NCBI GenBank assembly: GCA_002862945.1
Contig: PKCJ01000114.1
Span: 1-44,129, forward strand
Reading direction: 5' to 3'
Length of the DNA stretch: 44,129 nt
DNA from: Opitutia bacterium
GTDB lineage: Bacteria > Verrucomicrobiota > Verrucomicrobiia > Opitutales > Coraliomargaritaceae
This document shows positions 36,874 to 44,129 of the stretch, piece after piece (positions within the stretch are counted from its first letter, which is position 1; the number at the start of each line of letters is the position of its first letter). The notes under the pieces were generated by a model. The model was given only the letters and a program-made list of their open reading frames with translations, made no database searches and was not told the DNA's origin. A program made the position numbers and the translations under genes.

Positions 36874-37326
36874 CTATCTCAGTTGCCGCAAGCCCTCATA
36901 AGTTACAATACCGACAGAGGTCGACAGATTAAGCGATCGTAGCATGTCGTTTTTATGTGGAATCGTCAAACGCTGACCTTCCATCTTCATATGCAGCCAA
37001 TCGGGCGCACCGTGCCCTTCGTTACCAAAGACGAGCCCATCGCCATCGGCGTATTCGACATCCCAATACGCATGATCCGCGCGTGTGGTCAAAAGCCAAA
37101 GCCGCTTGGGGGCTGCAGGGCTGAGCTCGAAGGCCTCCCAGTTTTCATGGTGGTGGACGTCGAGCGACTTCCAGTAGTCCATTCCACTCCGCCTTAGATG
37201 CTTATCCTTGATTGTGAAACCGAGTGGATGAATCAAATGTAGCCGACTCTCGGTGATCGCACAAAGGCGACCGATGTTTCCCGTATTTTGGGGGATTTCT
37301 GGATTAAACAGGATGATGTGCAGCAT
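36874..37326 (-). CDS. trmL: tRNA (cytidine/uridine 34-2'-O)-methyltransferase TrmL
   Basis: This is a SPOUT-class methyltransferase of 150 residues, standard length, that methylates the wobble ribose of Leu tRNAs. MLHIILFNPEIPQNTGNIGRLC is the N-terminus, GLVFGNEGHG takes the place of the usual FGSE.GLP motif, and IPHKNDMLRSLNLSTSVGIVTYE is the knotted SAM-binding end. It converges on the broken aminotransferase gene, and its 3' end lies in that remnant's residual reading frame, so a deletion probably joined foreign DNA right up to trmL. It is divergent from argS (139-base gap). Confidence 0.93.
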   Translation of the reverse strand: MLHIILFNPEIPQNTGNIGRLCAITESRLHLIHPLGFTIKDKHLRRSGMDYWKSLDVHHHENWEAFELSPAAPKRLWLLTTRADHAYWDVEYADGDGLVFGNEGHGAPDWLHMKMEGQRLTIPHKNDMLRSLNLSTSVGIVTYEGLRQLR

Positions 37327-37401
37327 AGCTGTTAAGCGAAGAAGGAAGAGCCGTTCAGCGCAAGCACAGATGCCCAGCGAAAAAGCAATTGAACAGACTC
37401 A

Positions 37402-37447
37402 GGAGGCTAGCTAAACTACCTATTCAGGCTTGCCCCTTGGAGCCTCC
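37402..37447 (+). promoter_or_regulatory. Inverted repeat in the argS leader
   Basis: GGAGGCT (37402-37408) and AGCCTCC (37441-37447) are perfect complements, separated by 32 bases, ending 18 bases before the argS ATG. No T run follows, so it is not a classic terminator. It could fold in the argS 5' leader or be an operator. No T-box motif is seen. Confidence 0.35.
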
Positions 37448-37465
37448 GAGCTTTCCTAAATCTAT

Positions 37466-39244
37466 ATGTCCATCTGGTTCAACCCATCTAAAGCGATCGA
37501 TCAAATTTTGCGCCAAATCGCTGCCAAGACCGATGGCTTCGGCGCAGACTTTGACCCCAGCATGCGTCCCGCTGACCCGAAGTTTGGAGATTATCAGGCC
37601 AATGGTGTGCTTGGCTTTGCCAAACGCCAGCAAGACAATCCTCGGGCACTTGGGCAAAAACTCATCGATGCAGCCCAAGCCTCAGGTCAATTTGATCCCG
37701 AACTCGTCGAGCTTTCGCTAGCCGGTCCCGGTTTTATTAACTTCAAACTCTCGCCCAAGTTTATCTGGGACTGGCAGATCGCCTACTCCAAGAAGGCCGA
37801 CTACCAAAGCGGCGCAAAAGAACTCAAGAACGGGCGTAAAGTCATCATCGACTACCCTAGTGCCAACACCGCAAAGCAGGCCCACATCGGGCACCTCCGA
37901 CCGATGGTCATCGGCCAAGCAATTTCGCGCCTCCTCGATTTCTGCGGAGCCGATCTTATTCGCGACAACCACATCGGCGACTGGGGCACCAACTTCGGTA
38001 CGCTGATCATGAAGATCAAACGCGACGGAATCGACCTCATCAATCTCGGCGACGAAGCCCTCGTCACTCTCGACCAGCTCTACAAAGACGGCTCCGCCTC
38101 AGAAACCGAGCAGCCCGAGCTACGCGAAATTTCCCGCAACGAGCTCGTCCTACTACAAAACGGCGACGCGGAGAACACTGCTATCTGGGAGCAAATAGTG
38201 GAGATCTCCAAAGTCGCCTTCGACAAACTTTTCGCTCAAATAGGCGTTGAAATCGACGTCACCCTCGGTGAATCTTTCTACCGCGATAAGGTGGAGCGCG
38301 TCTACAAAGAATTGACCGAGATTGGCCTCGCCGAAGAAAGCGACGGCGCACTCGTTGTCTGGCACGACGAGGTCAAAAAATTCGCTCGTAATAATAAGCG
38401 CCCCTACCCCTTCAACATACGTAAGAGCGACGGAGCCAGCAACTACGCTTCGACTGACCTAGCCACCGTACTCTATCGCCTTGAGGAGTTTAAGGCTGCA
38501 GAAATCATTTACCTGACCGACGCTCGCCAGCAGGATCACTTTCAGCAACTGTTCCTGACTACACAAAAATGGTTTAAAGCTAAGGGCTACGCACTCCCCG
38601 AAATGAATCACGTCTTTTGGGGCACCATCCTCGGGGCGGATAAAAAGCCCTTAAAGACCAAGTCCGGCGAATCAATCAAACTTCAAGCGCTACTCGATGA
38701 AGCCCGCAGTCGCGCCTACGAAGTAGTCACTGAAAAGAATCCCGATCTCGATGAGTCTGAGCGCCGTGAGATCGCCGAATCCGTCGGTATCGGTGCGATG
38801 AAATACGCCGACCTTTCTAGCAATCGCACACAAGATTACGTCTTTGACTGGGATCGTCTCCTAAGCTTTGAGGGCAACACCGCGCCCTATTTACTCTACG
38901 CCGTCGCTCGAATTAACAGCATCTTCCGCAAAGTTGACCTTGATCCCGAAGCCCCGATCAAGGGCGCCAGTCAGTTGGAGACCGAGACTGAAATGGCGCT
39001 CGCACGCAAATTGATGGGTTTCGTCGGCGCGCTCGAACTCACGATCAACGATCTGCGCCCTCATTTTCTCTGCACCTACCTCTACGAACTGACCAGTGCC
39101 TACAGCAGTTTCTACAACGCGGATAAGGTCCTAGTTGAAGATGCCGCCATAAAAGCGCGCCGTTTGATCCTCTGCGCGCGCACACGCACGGTCTTGAAAA
39201 CGGGATTAGAGCTTCTCGGCATCCACCCGCTGGAGCGGATGTAG
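37466..39244 (+). CDS. argS: Arginyl-tRNA synthetase
   Basis: This class I synthetase charges tRNA-Arg. The 592-residue length is normal. An N-terminal Arg-S domain (to ~105) precedes the HIGH signature in SANTAKQAHIGHLR and GDWGTNFG. The SDGASNYASTDLA and TDARQQDHFQQLF blocks follow, then LKTKSGESIKLQALLDEA at the KMSK position (degenerate, as in many ArgRS). The alpha-helical anticodon-binding domain ends with ARTRTVLKTGLELLGIHPLERM. It stands alone and reads away from trmL. Confidence 0.97.
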   Translation: MSIWFNPSKAIDQILRQIAAKTDGFGADFDPSMRPADPKFGDYQANGVLGFAKRQQDNPRALGQKLIDAAQASGQFDPELVELSLAGPGFINFKLSPKFIWDWQIAYSKKADYQSGAKELKNGRKVIIDYPSANTAKQAHIGHLRPMVIGQAISRLLDFCGADLIRDNHIGDWGTNFGTLIMKIKRDGIDLINLGDEALVTLDQLYKDGSASETEQPELREISRNELVLLQNGDAENTAIWEQIVEISKVAFDKLFAQIGVEIDVTLGESFYRDKVERVYKELTEIGLAEESDGALVVWHDEVKKFARNNKRPYPFNIRKSDGASNYASTDLATVLYRLEEFKAAEIIYLTDARQQDHFQQLFLTTQKWFKAKGYALPEMNHVFWGTILGADKKPLKTKSGESIKLQALLDEARSRAYEVVTEKNPDLDESERREIAESVGIGAMKYADLSSNRTQDYVFDWDRLLSFEGNTAPYLLYAVARINSIFRKVDLDPEAPIKGASQLETETEMALARKLMGFVGALELTINDLRPHFLCTYLYELTSAYSSFYNADKVLVEDAAIKARRLILCARTRTVLKTGLELLGIHPLERM

Positions 39245-39343
39245 CACCACACTGCCGGGGTGGCGGATGTGGTGTTTCAGATTATGTTTGGAATTATTCT
39301 AATTACAGCTTGCTTTTTTGCAAATGATCGCACATCGTGATAT

Positions 39344-39362
39344 AATAATAAGAATCATTACA
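39344..39362 (-). promoter_or_regulatory. Fur-box-like operator upstream of the Fur-family gene
   Basis: Read on the minus strand, TGTAATGATTCTTATTATT agrees with the classical GATAATGATAATCATTATC consensus at 13 of 19 positions, counted by eye. It ends 20 bases before the regulator's ATG, at a place suited to autorepression. Base pairs flanking it are also A+T-rich. Confidence 0.5.
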
Positions 39363-39381
39363 ATTAAACCCAAGCACCCAC

Positions 39382-39813
39382 ATGCGATTAGAACCACAGT
39401 ATAAAGAACTGCTAAACAACGCCTTAGAGCTTAGTGGCCAGCGTGCGACAAAGCAACGCGAGCACATTTATGCGCTCCTCCTACAGAAACGTAATCATCC
39501 CACCGCGGAAGAGGTTTACGTCCGCGCAAAAGAGGATATGCCAACAATTTCCCTCGCGACGGTCTATAATTGCCTCGAGACACTGGCCGAAACAAAACTC
39601 ATCCGCCAAGTCAATTTCGAGCGCGAGCCGACCCGCTACTGCCCAAATCTGACCAAGCACGCGCACTTTTACTGCCGTGAAAGCGGCGAAATCGTCGATG
39701 TCGACCTCTCAGACGAACTTCTCGACGAGCTCATGAAGGTCTTACCCGCTGGCTTCACCGCAAAACACATCGAAATCTCCTACGACGGTGCCTGCAACGA
39801 CTGCCACGACTAA
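39382..39813 (+). CDS. Fur/PerR-family metalloregulator with incomplete first zinc CxxC
   Basis: The 143-residue protein has the winged-helix DNA-binding domain ([48 protein letters not shown]) and the dimer/metal domain. His39, His93 and His95 (HAH) fit the regulatory metal site. The structural zinc motif is normally two CxxC pairs: the second is present (Cys138, Cys141) but the first reads CRES, with Ser101 in place of Cys. A Fur-like box lies just upstream. It sits 73 bases before sufC in the same direction, so control of Fe-S assembly by metal or peroxide is likely but inferred. Whether it is Fur- or PerR-like cannot be fixed. Confidence 0.88.
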   Translation: MRLEPQYKELLNNALELSGQRATKQREHIYALLLQKRNHPTAEEVYVRAKEDMPTISLATVYNCLETLAETKLIRQVNFEREPTRYCPNLTKHAHFYCRESGEIVDVDLSDELLDELMKVLPAGFTAKHIEISYDGACNDCHD

Positions 39814-39886
39814 TATAAAAAGCCGATAAGCTGTCACCCTTAGAAATCCCTAATCTCGAAACACCAAGCATCTTAATTTAGAAAAA

Positions 39887-40651
39887 ATGAAGCACTCTCT
39901 CGAAGTCAAAAATCTCCATGTTTCCATCGATGGGCAAGCCATCCTTAAGGATTTTAATCTCACGGTCCCCAAAGGCGAAGTGCACGCACTGATGGGCCCC
40001 AATGGCACCGGTAAGAGCACACTCGCTAAAGTCATGGCCGGCCACGAAGACTACACAGTCGAGAGCGGCGAGGTGCTCCTCGATGGCGTTAACATCCTCG
40101 GCCAAGAGCCAGACGAAATCTCTCACGCGGGTCTTTTCCTCGCCTTCCAATATCCGATGGAAATACCAGGCGTCTCCATCGCCAATTTCATCCGCGCCGC
40201 GAAACAAGCTCGCCTCCCAGAAGGCGAAGAGATCAATGCGATCGAATACTATAAAGACCTCTACGCTAAAATGGACGCACTCAAAATGGATCGTAAGTTC
40301 ACGGCTCGTTCACTCAACGAGGGCTTCTCGGGAGGTGAAAAGAAGCGCTGCGAAATCCTCCAAATGGCCATGCTCGACCCTAAGTATTGTGTGATGGATG
40401 AAACCGACTCGGGTCTGGACATTGATGCGCTCCGCATCGTCTCCGAAGGAGTCAACCACATGCGCAGTGAACACCGTGCATTCCTCGTCATCACTCACTA
40501 TCAGCGCTTACTTGACTACATCGTGCCAGACGTCGTCCACGTTATGTTCGACGGTCGCATTGTCCACAGCGGCGATAAGGAACTCGCTAAAGAGCTCGAA
40601 AGCAAAGGCTACGACTGGGTCAAAGAAGCATTCGCGACAGCTTCGGCGTAA
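39887..40651 (+). CDS. sufC: Fe-S cluster assembly ATPase SufC
   Basis: This is the soluble ABC ATPase of the SufBCD scaffold complex. The 254-residue protein has Walker [10 protein letters not shown], a Q-loop in [11 protein letters not shown], signature [12 protein letters not shown], Walker [18 protein letters not shown] and H-loop TH at VITHYQRL. The insertions [11 protein letters not shown] and [15 protein letters not shown] are SufC-specific. It is the first suf gene after the Fur-family regulator, ahead of sufB, an order that differs from the E. coli sufABCDSE operon. The gap to sufB is 39 bases without a terminator. Confidence 0.97.
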   Translation: MKHSLEVKNLHVSIDGQAILKDFNLTVPKGEVHALMGPNGTGKSTLAKVMAGHEDYTVESGEVLLDGVNILGQEPDEISHAGLFLAFQYPMEIPGVSIANFIRAAKQARLPEGEEINAIEYYKDLYAKMDALKMDRKFTARSLNEGFSGGEKKRCEILQMAMLDPKYCVMDETDSGLDIDALRIVSEGVNHMRSEHRAFLVITHYQRLLDYIVPDVVHVMFDGRIVHSGDKELAKELESKGYDWVKEAFATASA

Positions 40652-40690
40652 CCTCCTAATTAATCATCAATCATTAACGATTCAAAAACT

Positions 40691-42109
40691 ATGAGCGATA
40701 CAGACTTACAAGACCAAGCCATTCAGGTCGATACTGAGAAGGGAAACTTCAAGTATCCTGAGAACTATGAATTCGATGCAGGCCTTGGCCTCAACGAGGA
40801 CACCATCAAATACATCAGCGACGTCAAAGACGATCCCGATTGGGTACGCGAGTTTCGCCTAAATGCGCTCGAAGTCTTCCAGAAGAAACCCATGCCGACC
40901 AAATGGGCGGACAAGGATCTGGAGAACATCGATTTCGATAAAATCCGCTACTACCTTTCCAAAGGCCAACAACCTGCCCGCTCCTGGGACGAAGTACCTG
41001 ACGACGTCAAAGAAACTTTTGAGCGCCTCGGCATTCCCGAGCAAGAGCGTAAGTTCCTCGCTGGAGTGGAAGCACAGTTCGACTCAGAAGCTTCCTACTC
41101 CCGCATGAAGGAAGACCTTGAAAAAGATGGCGTCATCTTCGTCGGCTCGAGCGAAGGCCTTGCCGAGTATTCCGAAATCTTCAAGCCCTACTTCGGTAAG
41201 GTCATTCCAACAGCGGATAATAAATTCTCCGCGCTTAACAGCGCCGCCTTCTCAGGCGGTAGCTTTATCTACGTGCCTAAAGGCGTAAAACTCAAGCAAC
41301 CCCTGCAAGCCTACTTCCGAATCAACGCGGAAAACTTCGGCCAGTTCGAGCGCACGCTCATCATCGCTGACGAAGACTCTGAGATCACCTACATGGAAGG
41401 CTGCACAGCGCCTAAATTTGAGACCACTACGCTTCACAGCGCGGTGGTCGAGCTCGTTGCACTCAAGAACGCCAAGATCCAATACATCACCGTTCAAAAT
41501 TGGTCGTCCAATGTATTCAACCTCGTGACTAAGCGTGGCATGGCCGACGAAGGCGCCGAGGTCAAATGGATCGATTGCAACATAGGCTCACGTCTCACGA
41601 TGAAGTATCCTGGCGTCGTACTAAAAGGAAAAGGTGCTCGTGGCGAAGTACTCTCCATCGCACTTGCTAATGAGGGCCAGCACCAAGACACTGGCGCGAA
41701 GATGATGCACCTAGCGGACAACACCACGAGTAACATTATCTCCAAGTCGATTTCGATTGGTAAAGGACGCTCCACCTACCGTGGCCAAGTTCACATGCCC
41801 AAGCATCTCAAGGATTGTAAGAACAATACCGAGTGTGATGCACTATTGATCAACACGAACAGCCGGACCGACACCTACCCCGCCATCACCACGCGCGGGC
41901 AAAACAACACTGTCCAGCACGAGGCTAGCGTATCCAAAGTCAGCGCCGAGCAGATCTTCTACATGATGCAGCGCGGCCTGTCCGAGGGTGAAGCCATGAG
42001 CCTCGCAGTCAACGGATTCGTCAACGAACTCATGAAAGCCTTCCCGATGGAATACTCCGTCGAGCTTAAGCGCCTCATCGACATGGAAATGGAGGGATCT
42101 GTCGGTTAA
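40691..42109 (+). CDS. sufB: Fe-S cluster assembly scaffold SufB
   Basis: SufB is the scaffold subunit on which the Fe-S cluster is built. The 472-residue length is normal. [19 protein letters not shown] is the N-terminal family block. [25 protein letters not shown] and [15 protein letters not shown] are in the beta-helix core, while [13 protein letters not shown] and [20 protein letters not shown] contain the conserved Cys and Glu/His region of the assembly site. The C-terminal [20 protein letters not shown] is shared with SufD. It is co-directional with sufC and sufD. Confidence 0.97.
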   Translation: MSDTDLQDQAIQVDTEKGNFKYPENYEFDAGLGLNEDTIKYISDVKDDPDWVREFRLNALEVFQKKPMPTKWADKDLENIDFDKIRYYLSKGQQPARSWDEVPDDVKETFERLGIPEQERKFLAGVEAQFDSEASYSRMKEDLEKDGVIFVGSSEGLAEYSEIFKPYFGKVIPTADNKFSALNSAAFSGGSFIYVPKGVKLKQPLQAYFRINAENFGQFERTLIIADEDSEITYMEGCTAPKFETTTLHSAVVELVALKNAKIQYITVQNWSSNVFNLVTKRGMADEGAEVKWIDCNIGSRLTMKYPGVVLKGKGARGEVLSIALANEGQHQDTGAKMMHLADNTTSNIISKSISIGKGRSTYRGQVHMPKHLKDCKNNTECDALLINTNSRTDTYPAITTRGQNNTVQHEASVSKVSAEQIFYMMQRGLSEGEAMSLAVNGFVNELMKAFPMEYSVELKRLIDMEMEGSVG

Positions 42110-42187
42110 AAACCGGCGATCCCTGAAGGTAGCGTCGGGTAAATCTGACTAAACATTGAACTTAAAATGAAGGACAAGCCAAGAACT

Positions 42188-42207
42188 CCCCTCCTTTTAA
42201 TGAGGGG
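42188..42207. other. Small hairpin in the sufB-sufD spacer
   Basis: CCCCTC and GAGGGG pair over six bases around an 8-base loop, 35 bases before the preferred sufD start. There is no following T run. It may stabilise or process the suf transcript, or mean nothing. Confidence 0.3.
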
Positions 42208-42242
42208 TGATCGCAAACCGCAGCGCGCATCACCTACACAAC

Positions 42243-43544
42243 ATGGATACCACTTTGGAAACACCAACAAACACCCTCTACGCCAAAGAACCTAGCTGGC
42301 TAGCCGAGCGCCGCAGCGCCGGACTCGATCAGTTCAAGAATTTAGCCATGCCGACAGCACGCGCCGAAGAGTGGCGCTTCGCCAGCGTCGGCAAGCTGAG
42401 CATCGACAACTTCAATCCAGTCGCAGCGCCCAGTTCCGCCACGCTCGACGCCTTGACTGAACGCTCCAATCTCGTCTCCGATCGCGCTGGACTCATGGTC
42501 TACGTCGACGACGCGCCAGCTAACTTCGAGTGCATCGGCCGCGAGCTTGCGAAACAAGGCGTCATCTACCTACCGATCTCTGAAGCGGTCGAACAGCACC
42601 CCGAGTTGATGGAAAAATACTTCCTCCAAGAATCGACCGAACTCGGCTCACAAAAGTTTTTTGGCATTCACGCCGCCACTGTCAAGGCTGGCGCCGTGCT
42701 CTACGTGCCTAAGGGCGTCGAAATCGAAAAGCCATTCGTCAACTACTACTGGACGAGCGGTAGCCGCGCAGCTGTCTTCCCTCACACCCTCATAATTGCC
42801 GAGGACAATTCGAAGGCATCCGTGGTCGACATCTTCTTTTCCGAAACAGAAGAAAATGAAGCGCTTAACATCTCTGTCTCCAACATCCATGCGGGAGTCA
42901 ATGCCAAGGTCTTCCGAAAAGTGGTGCAAGATTGGAACGAAAAAACCGTCTCCTTCCAGCTAGACACCACCGTGGCTGATCGAGATGCACAGGTAAAAAA
43001 TGTCGCTGTAAACATCGGTGCGCAACGCGCCCGCTTTGAGAACCAGACCCGGATCGAAGGTGCCGGTGCCGACGTAAAGATGTATTCCTTGACCGTCGCA
43101 GAAGGAGCTCAGGAGTTTGACCAACGCACCTTCCAGACCCACAACGCGCCCAACGCCGTGTCCGACCTGCTCTATAAGAACGCACTGCTCGACAATAGCC
43201 GCACCATCTTCTCTGGTCTCATCAAAGTCGCTGAAGGTTCCCAGCAAACCGATGCTTACCAGACCAACCGAAATCTCTTGCTCGACCCCTCCGCCGACGC
43301 CAACGCCCTACCCGGTCTTGAAATCTTAGCCAACGACGTGCGTTGCTCTCACGGTGCCACCACTGGTAACGTAGACAAAGAAGAGCTCTTCTATATGATG
43401 CAACGCGGCATACCCCAGCGCGTCGCCATGCAACTCATGGTCTTCGGATTCTTCGAAGAAGTCATCGAAAAGATCGATAGCGAGGAACTCGTCGAAAATC
43501 TCCGCCAACTCATTCATCAGAAATTTTCTAGTAAAATTTCTTAA
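42243..43544 (+). CDS. sufD: Fe-S cluster assembly protein SufD
   Basis: SufD is the SufB paralogue that completes the SufBC2D complex and supports iron entry. The 433-residue protein starts at ATG 42243 ([10 protein letters not shown]); a GTG at 42207 lies in frame but is less likely. [13 protein letters not shown] and EEWRFASVG form the N-terminal family block, [19 protein letters not shown] the beta-helix entry, and [20 protein letters not shown] the C-terminal conserved segment with the functional His. The end [20 protein letters not shown] mirrors SufB. It is third in the suf group, 133 bases after sufB. Confidence 0.95.
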   Translation: MDTTLETPTNTLYAKEPSWLAERRSAGLDQFKNLAMPTARAEEWRFASVGKLSIDNFNPVAAPSSATLDALTERSNLVSDRAGLMVYVDDAPANFECIGRELAKQGVIYLPISEAVEQHPELMEKYFLQESTELGSQKFFGIHAATVKAGAVLYVPKGVEIEKPFVNYYWTSGSRAAVFPHTLIIAEDNSKASVVDIFFSETEENEALNISVSNIHAGVNAKVFRKVVQDWNEKTVSFQLDTTVADRDAQVKNVAVNIGAQRARFENQTRIEGAGADVKMYSLTVAEGAQEFDQRTFQTHNAPNAVSDLLYKNALLDNSRTIFSGLIKVAEGSQQTDAYQTNRNLLLDPSADANALPGLEILANDVRCSHGATTGNVDKEELFYMMQRGIPQRVAMQLMVFGFFEEVIEKIDSEELVENLRQLIHQKFSSKIS

Positions 43545-43611
43545 CATACAGAATTGAATATTGATGATAATACAGCACTGATCAGTCATCAGCCAACATT
43601 CACAGATAACA

Positions 43612-44129
43612 ATGGACGATACACGCACACTCTCTCGCGAAGTCGAGGCCACACTCATCCCGCAAGGCACACTCATGAGCCTACCCGAAGGCGAAACTGT
43701 GACCATCACCCATCGCCTCGGCGGTAACTTCACCGTGATGACGCATAACGGCATGTTCCGTATCAAAGGCGTCGACGGCGATGCCCTTGGCGAAGACGTG
43801 ACCGCAGCCTCTGCAAGCGAAGACGAGCACGACGGCTCGCCGCCCGAAAAGGACGCGCTCTGGGAAGCCCTCAAAAAGGTCTTCGACCCCGAAATTCCCG
43901 TCAACATTGTCGATCTAGGACTAGTTTATTCGCTCAACACCACAGAGCGACTCGAAGGCGGCCACAAACTCGACATGGACATGACTCTCACCGCTCCCGG
44001 CTGCGGCATGGGACCCGCCATCGCCGAAGACGCTAAAAGCCAACTCGAACGCGTCCCCGGTGTGAGCGAAGCTGAAGTCAACATCGTCTGGGATCCACCT
44101 TGGAACCAAGACATGATCAGTGAAGAAGG
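43612..44129 (+). CDS. sufT: SufT, DUF59/MIP18-family Fe-S maturation protein (partial at window end)
   Basis: The frame runs from ATG 43612 off the end of the window after about 172 residues; probably only a few C-terminal residues are missing. An N-terminal ~85-residue extension ([35 protein letters not shown]) is typical of SufT. Then comes the MIP18/DUF59 domain: [39 protein letters not shown] with the reactive Cys, and [10 protein letters not shown]. SufT helps deliver Fe-S clusters to client enzymes. It completes the order sufC-sufB-sufD-sufT; no cysteine desulfurase (SufS) is in the window. Confidence 0.93.
   Translation, partial: MDDTRTLSREVEATLIPQGTLMSLPEGETVTITHRLGGNFTVMTHNGMFRIKGVDGDALGEDVTAASASEDEHDGSPPEKDALWEALKKVFDPEIPVNIVDLGLVYSLNTTERLEGGHKLDMDMTLTAPGCGMGPAIAEDAKSQLERVPGVSEAEVNIVWDPPWNQDMISEE

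Noticed and set aside
37327-37465. T-box riboswitch before argS
   Set aside because: No conserved T-box sequence is present, and these elements are typical of Firmicutes and Actinobacteria.

Overview
The window looks like a chromosomal stretch from a Gram-negative bacterium, most likely a marine Verrucomicrobiota of the Opitutae/Puniceicoccaceae type. This is an inference from content: a free-standing SWIB-domain protein, a eukaryotic-type glutamine synthetase (GSII), a DUF4838 glycosidase-like exported protein, a type II secretion pseudopilin operon, roughly balanced base composition and few clear Shine-Dalgarno sites. No CRISPR array, insertion sequence, phage or replication origin was seen. 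Most of it is housekeeping DNA, with a few islands of interest.

Left part (1-10 kb). The tail of an unknown gene is followed by a four-gene minus-strand light/DNA-repair operon: class I photolyase, a photolyase-related COG3046 protein, a TIGR01777 epimerase and a renalase-like FAD oxidoreductase. A plus-strand group follows: nitroreductase, DUF3127 protein, type II dehydroquinase and SWIB protein. Converging on it is a large SNF2-family helicase.

Middle (10-25 kb). An exported DUF4838 protein, a divergent pyrimidine-nucleoside phosphorylase, and the lower-glycolysis cluster gap-pgk-tpiA are all on the minus strand. Then come a fatty-acid desaturase with a coiled-coil tail, a GH13 debranching enzyme, mnmA, exonuclease III, thiL and tsaE.

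Type II secretion block (25.3-33.3 kb). Nine tightly packed genes in the order G-H-I-J-K-L-M-D-C encode the pseudopilins, the inner-membrane platform proteins, the secretin and a GspC/PilP-like partner. The ATPase (GspE) and GspF are not in the window. The block is closed by a convergent tRNA-Leu(CAG).

Right part (33.5-44.1 kb). An overlapping pair encodes a PP2C phosphatase and a minimal protein kinase. After glnII there is a scar of two broken surface-sugar genes, then trmL and argS. The window ends with a Fur-family regulator carrying a Fur-like box in its own promoter, followed by sufC-sufB-sufD-sufT for iron-sulphur cluster assembly.

Most noteworthy for a second look: the COG3046 protein without most of its expected Fe-S cysteines, the phosphorylase with replaced active-site residues, the kinase/phosphatase pair, the compositional break inside gspD, the decayed glycosyltransferase/aminotransferase scar, and the Fur-family regulator with an incomplete zinc site before suf. 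I found no single strongly supported new system.
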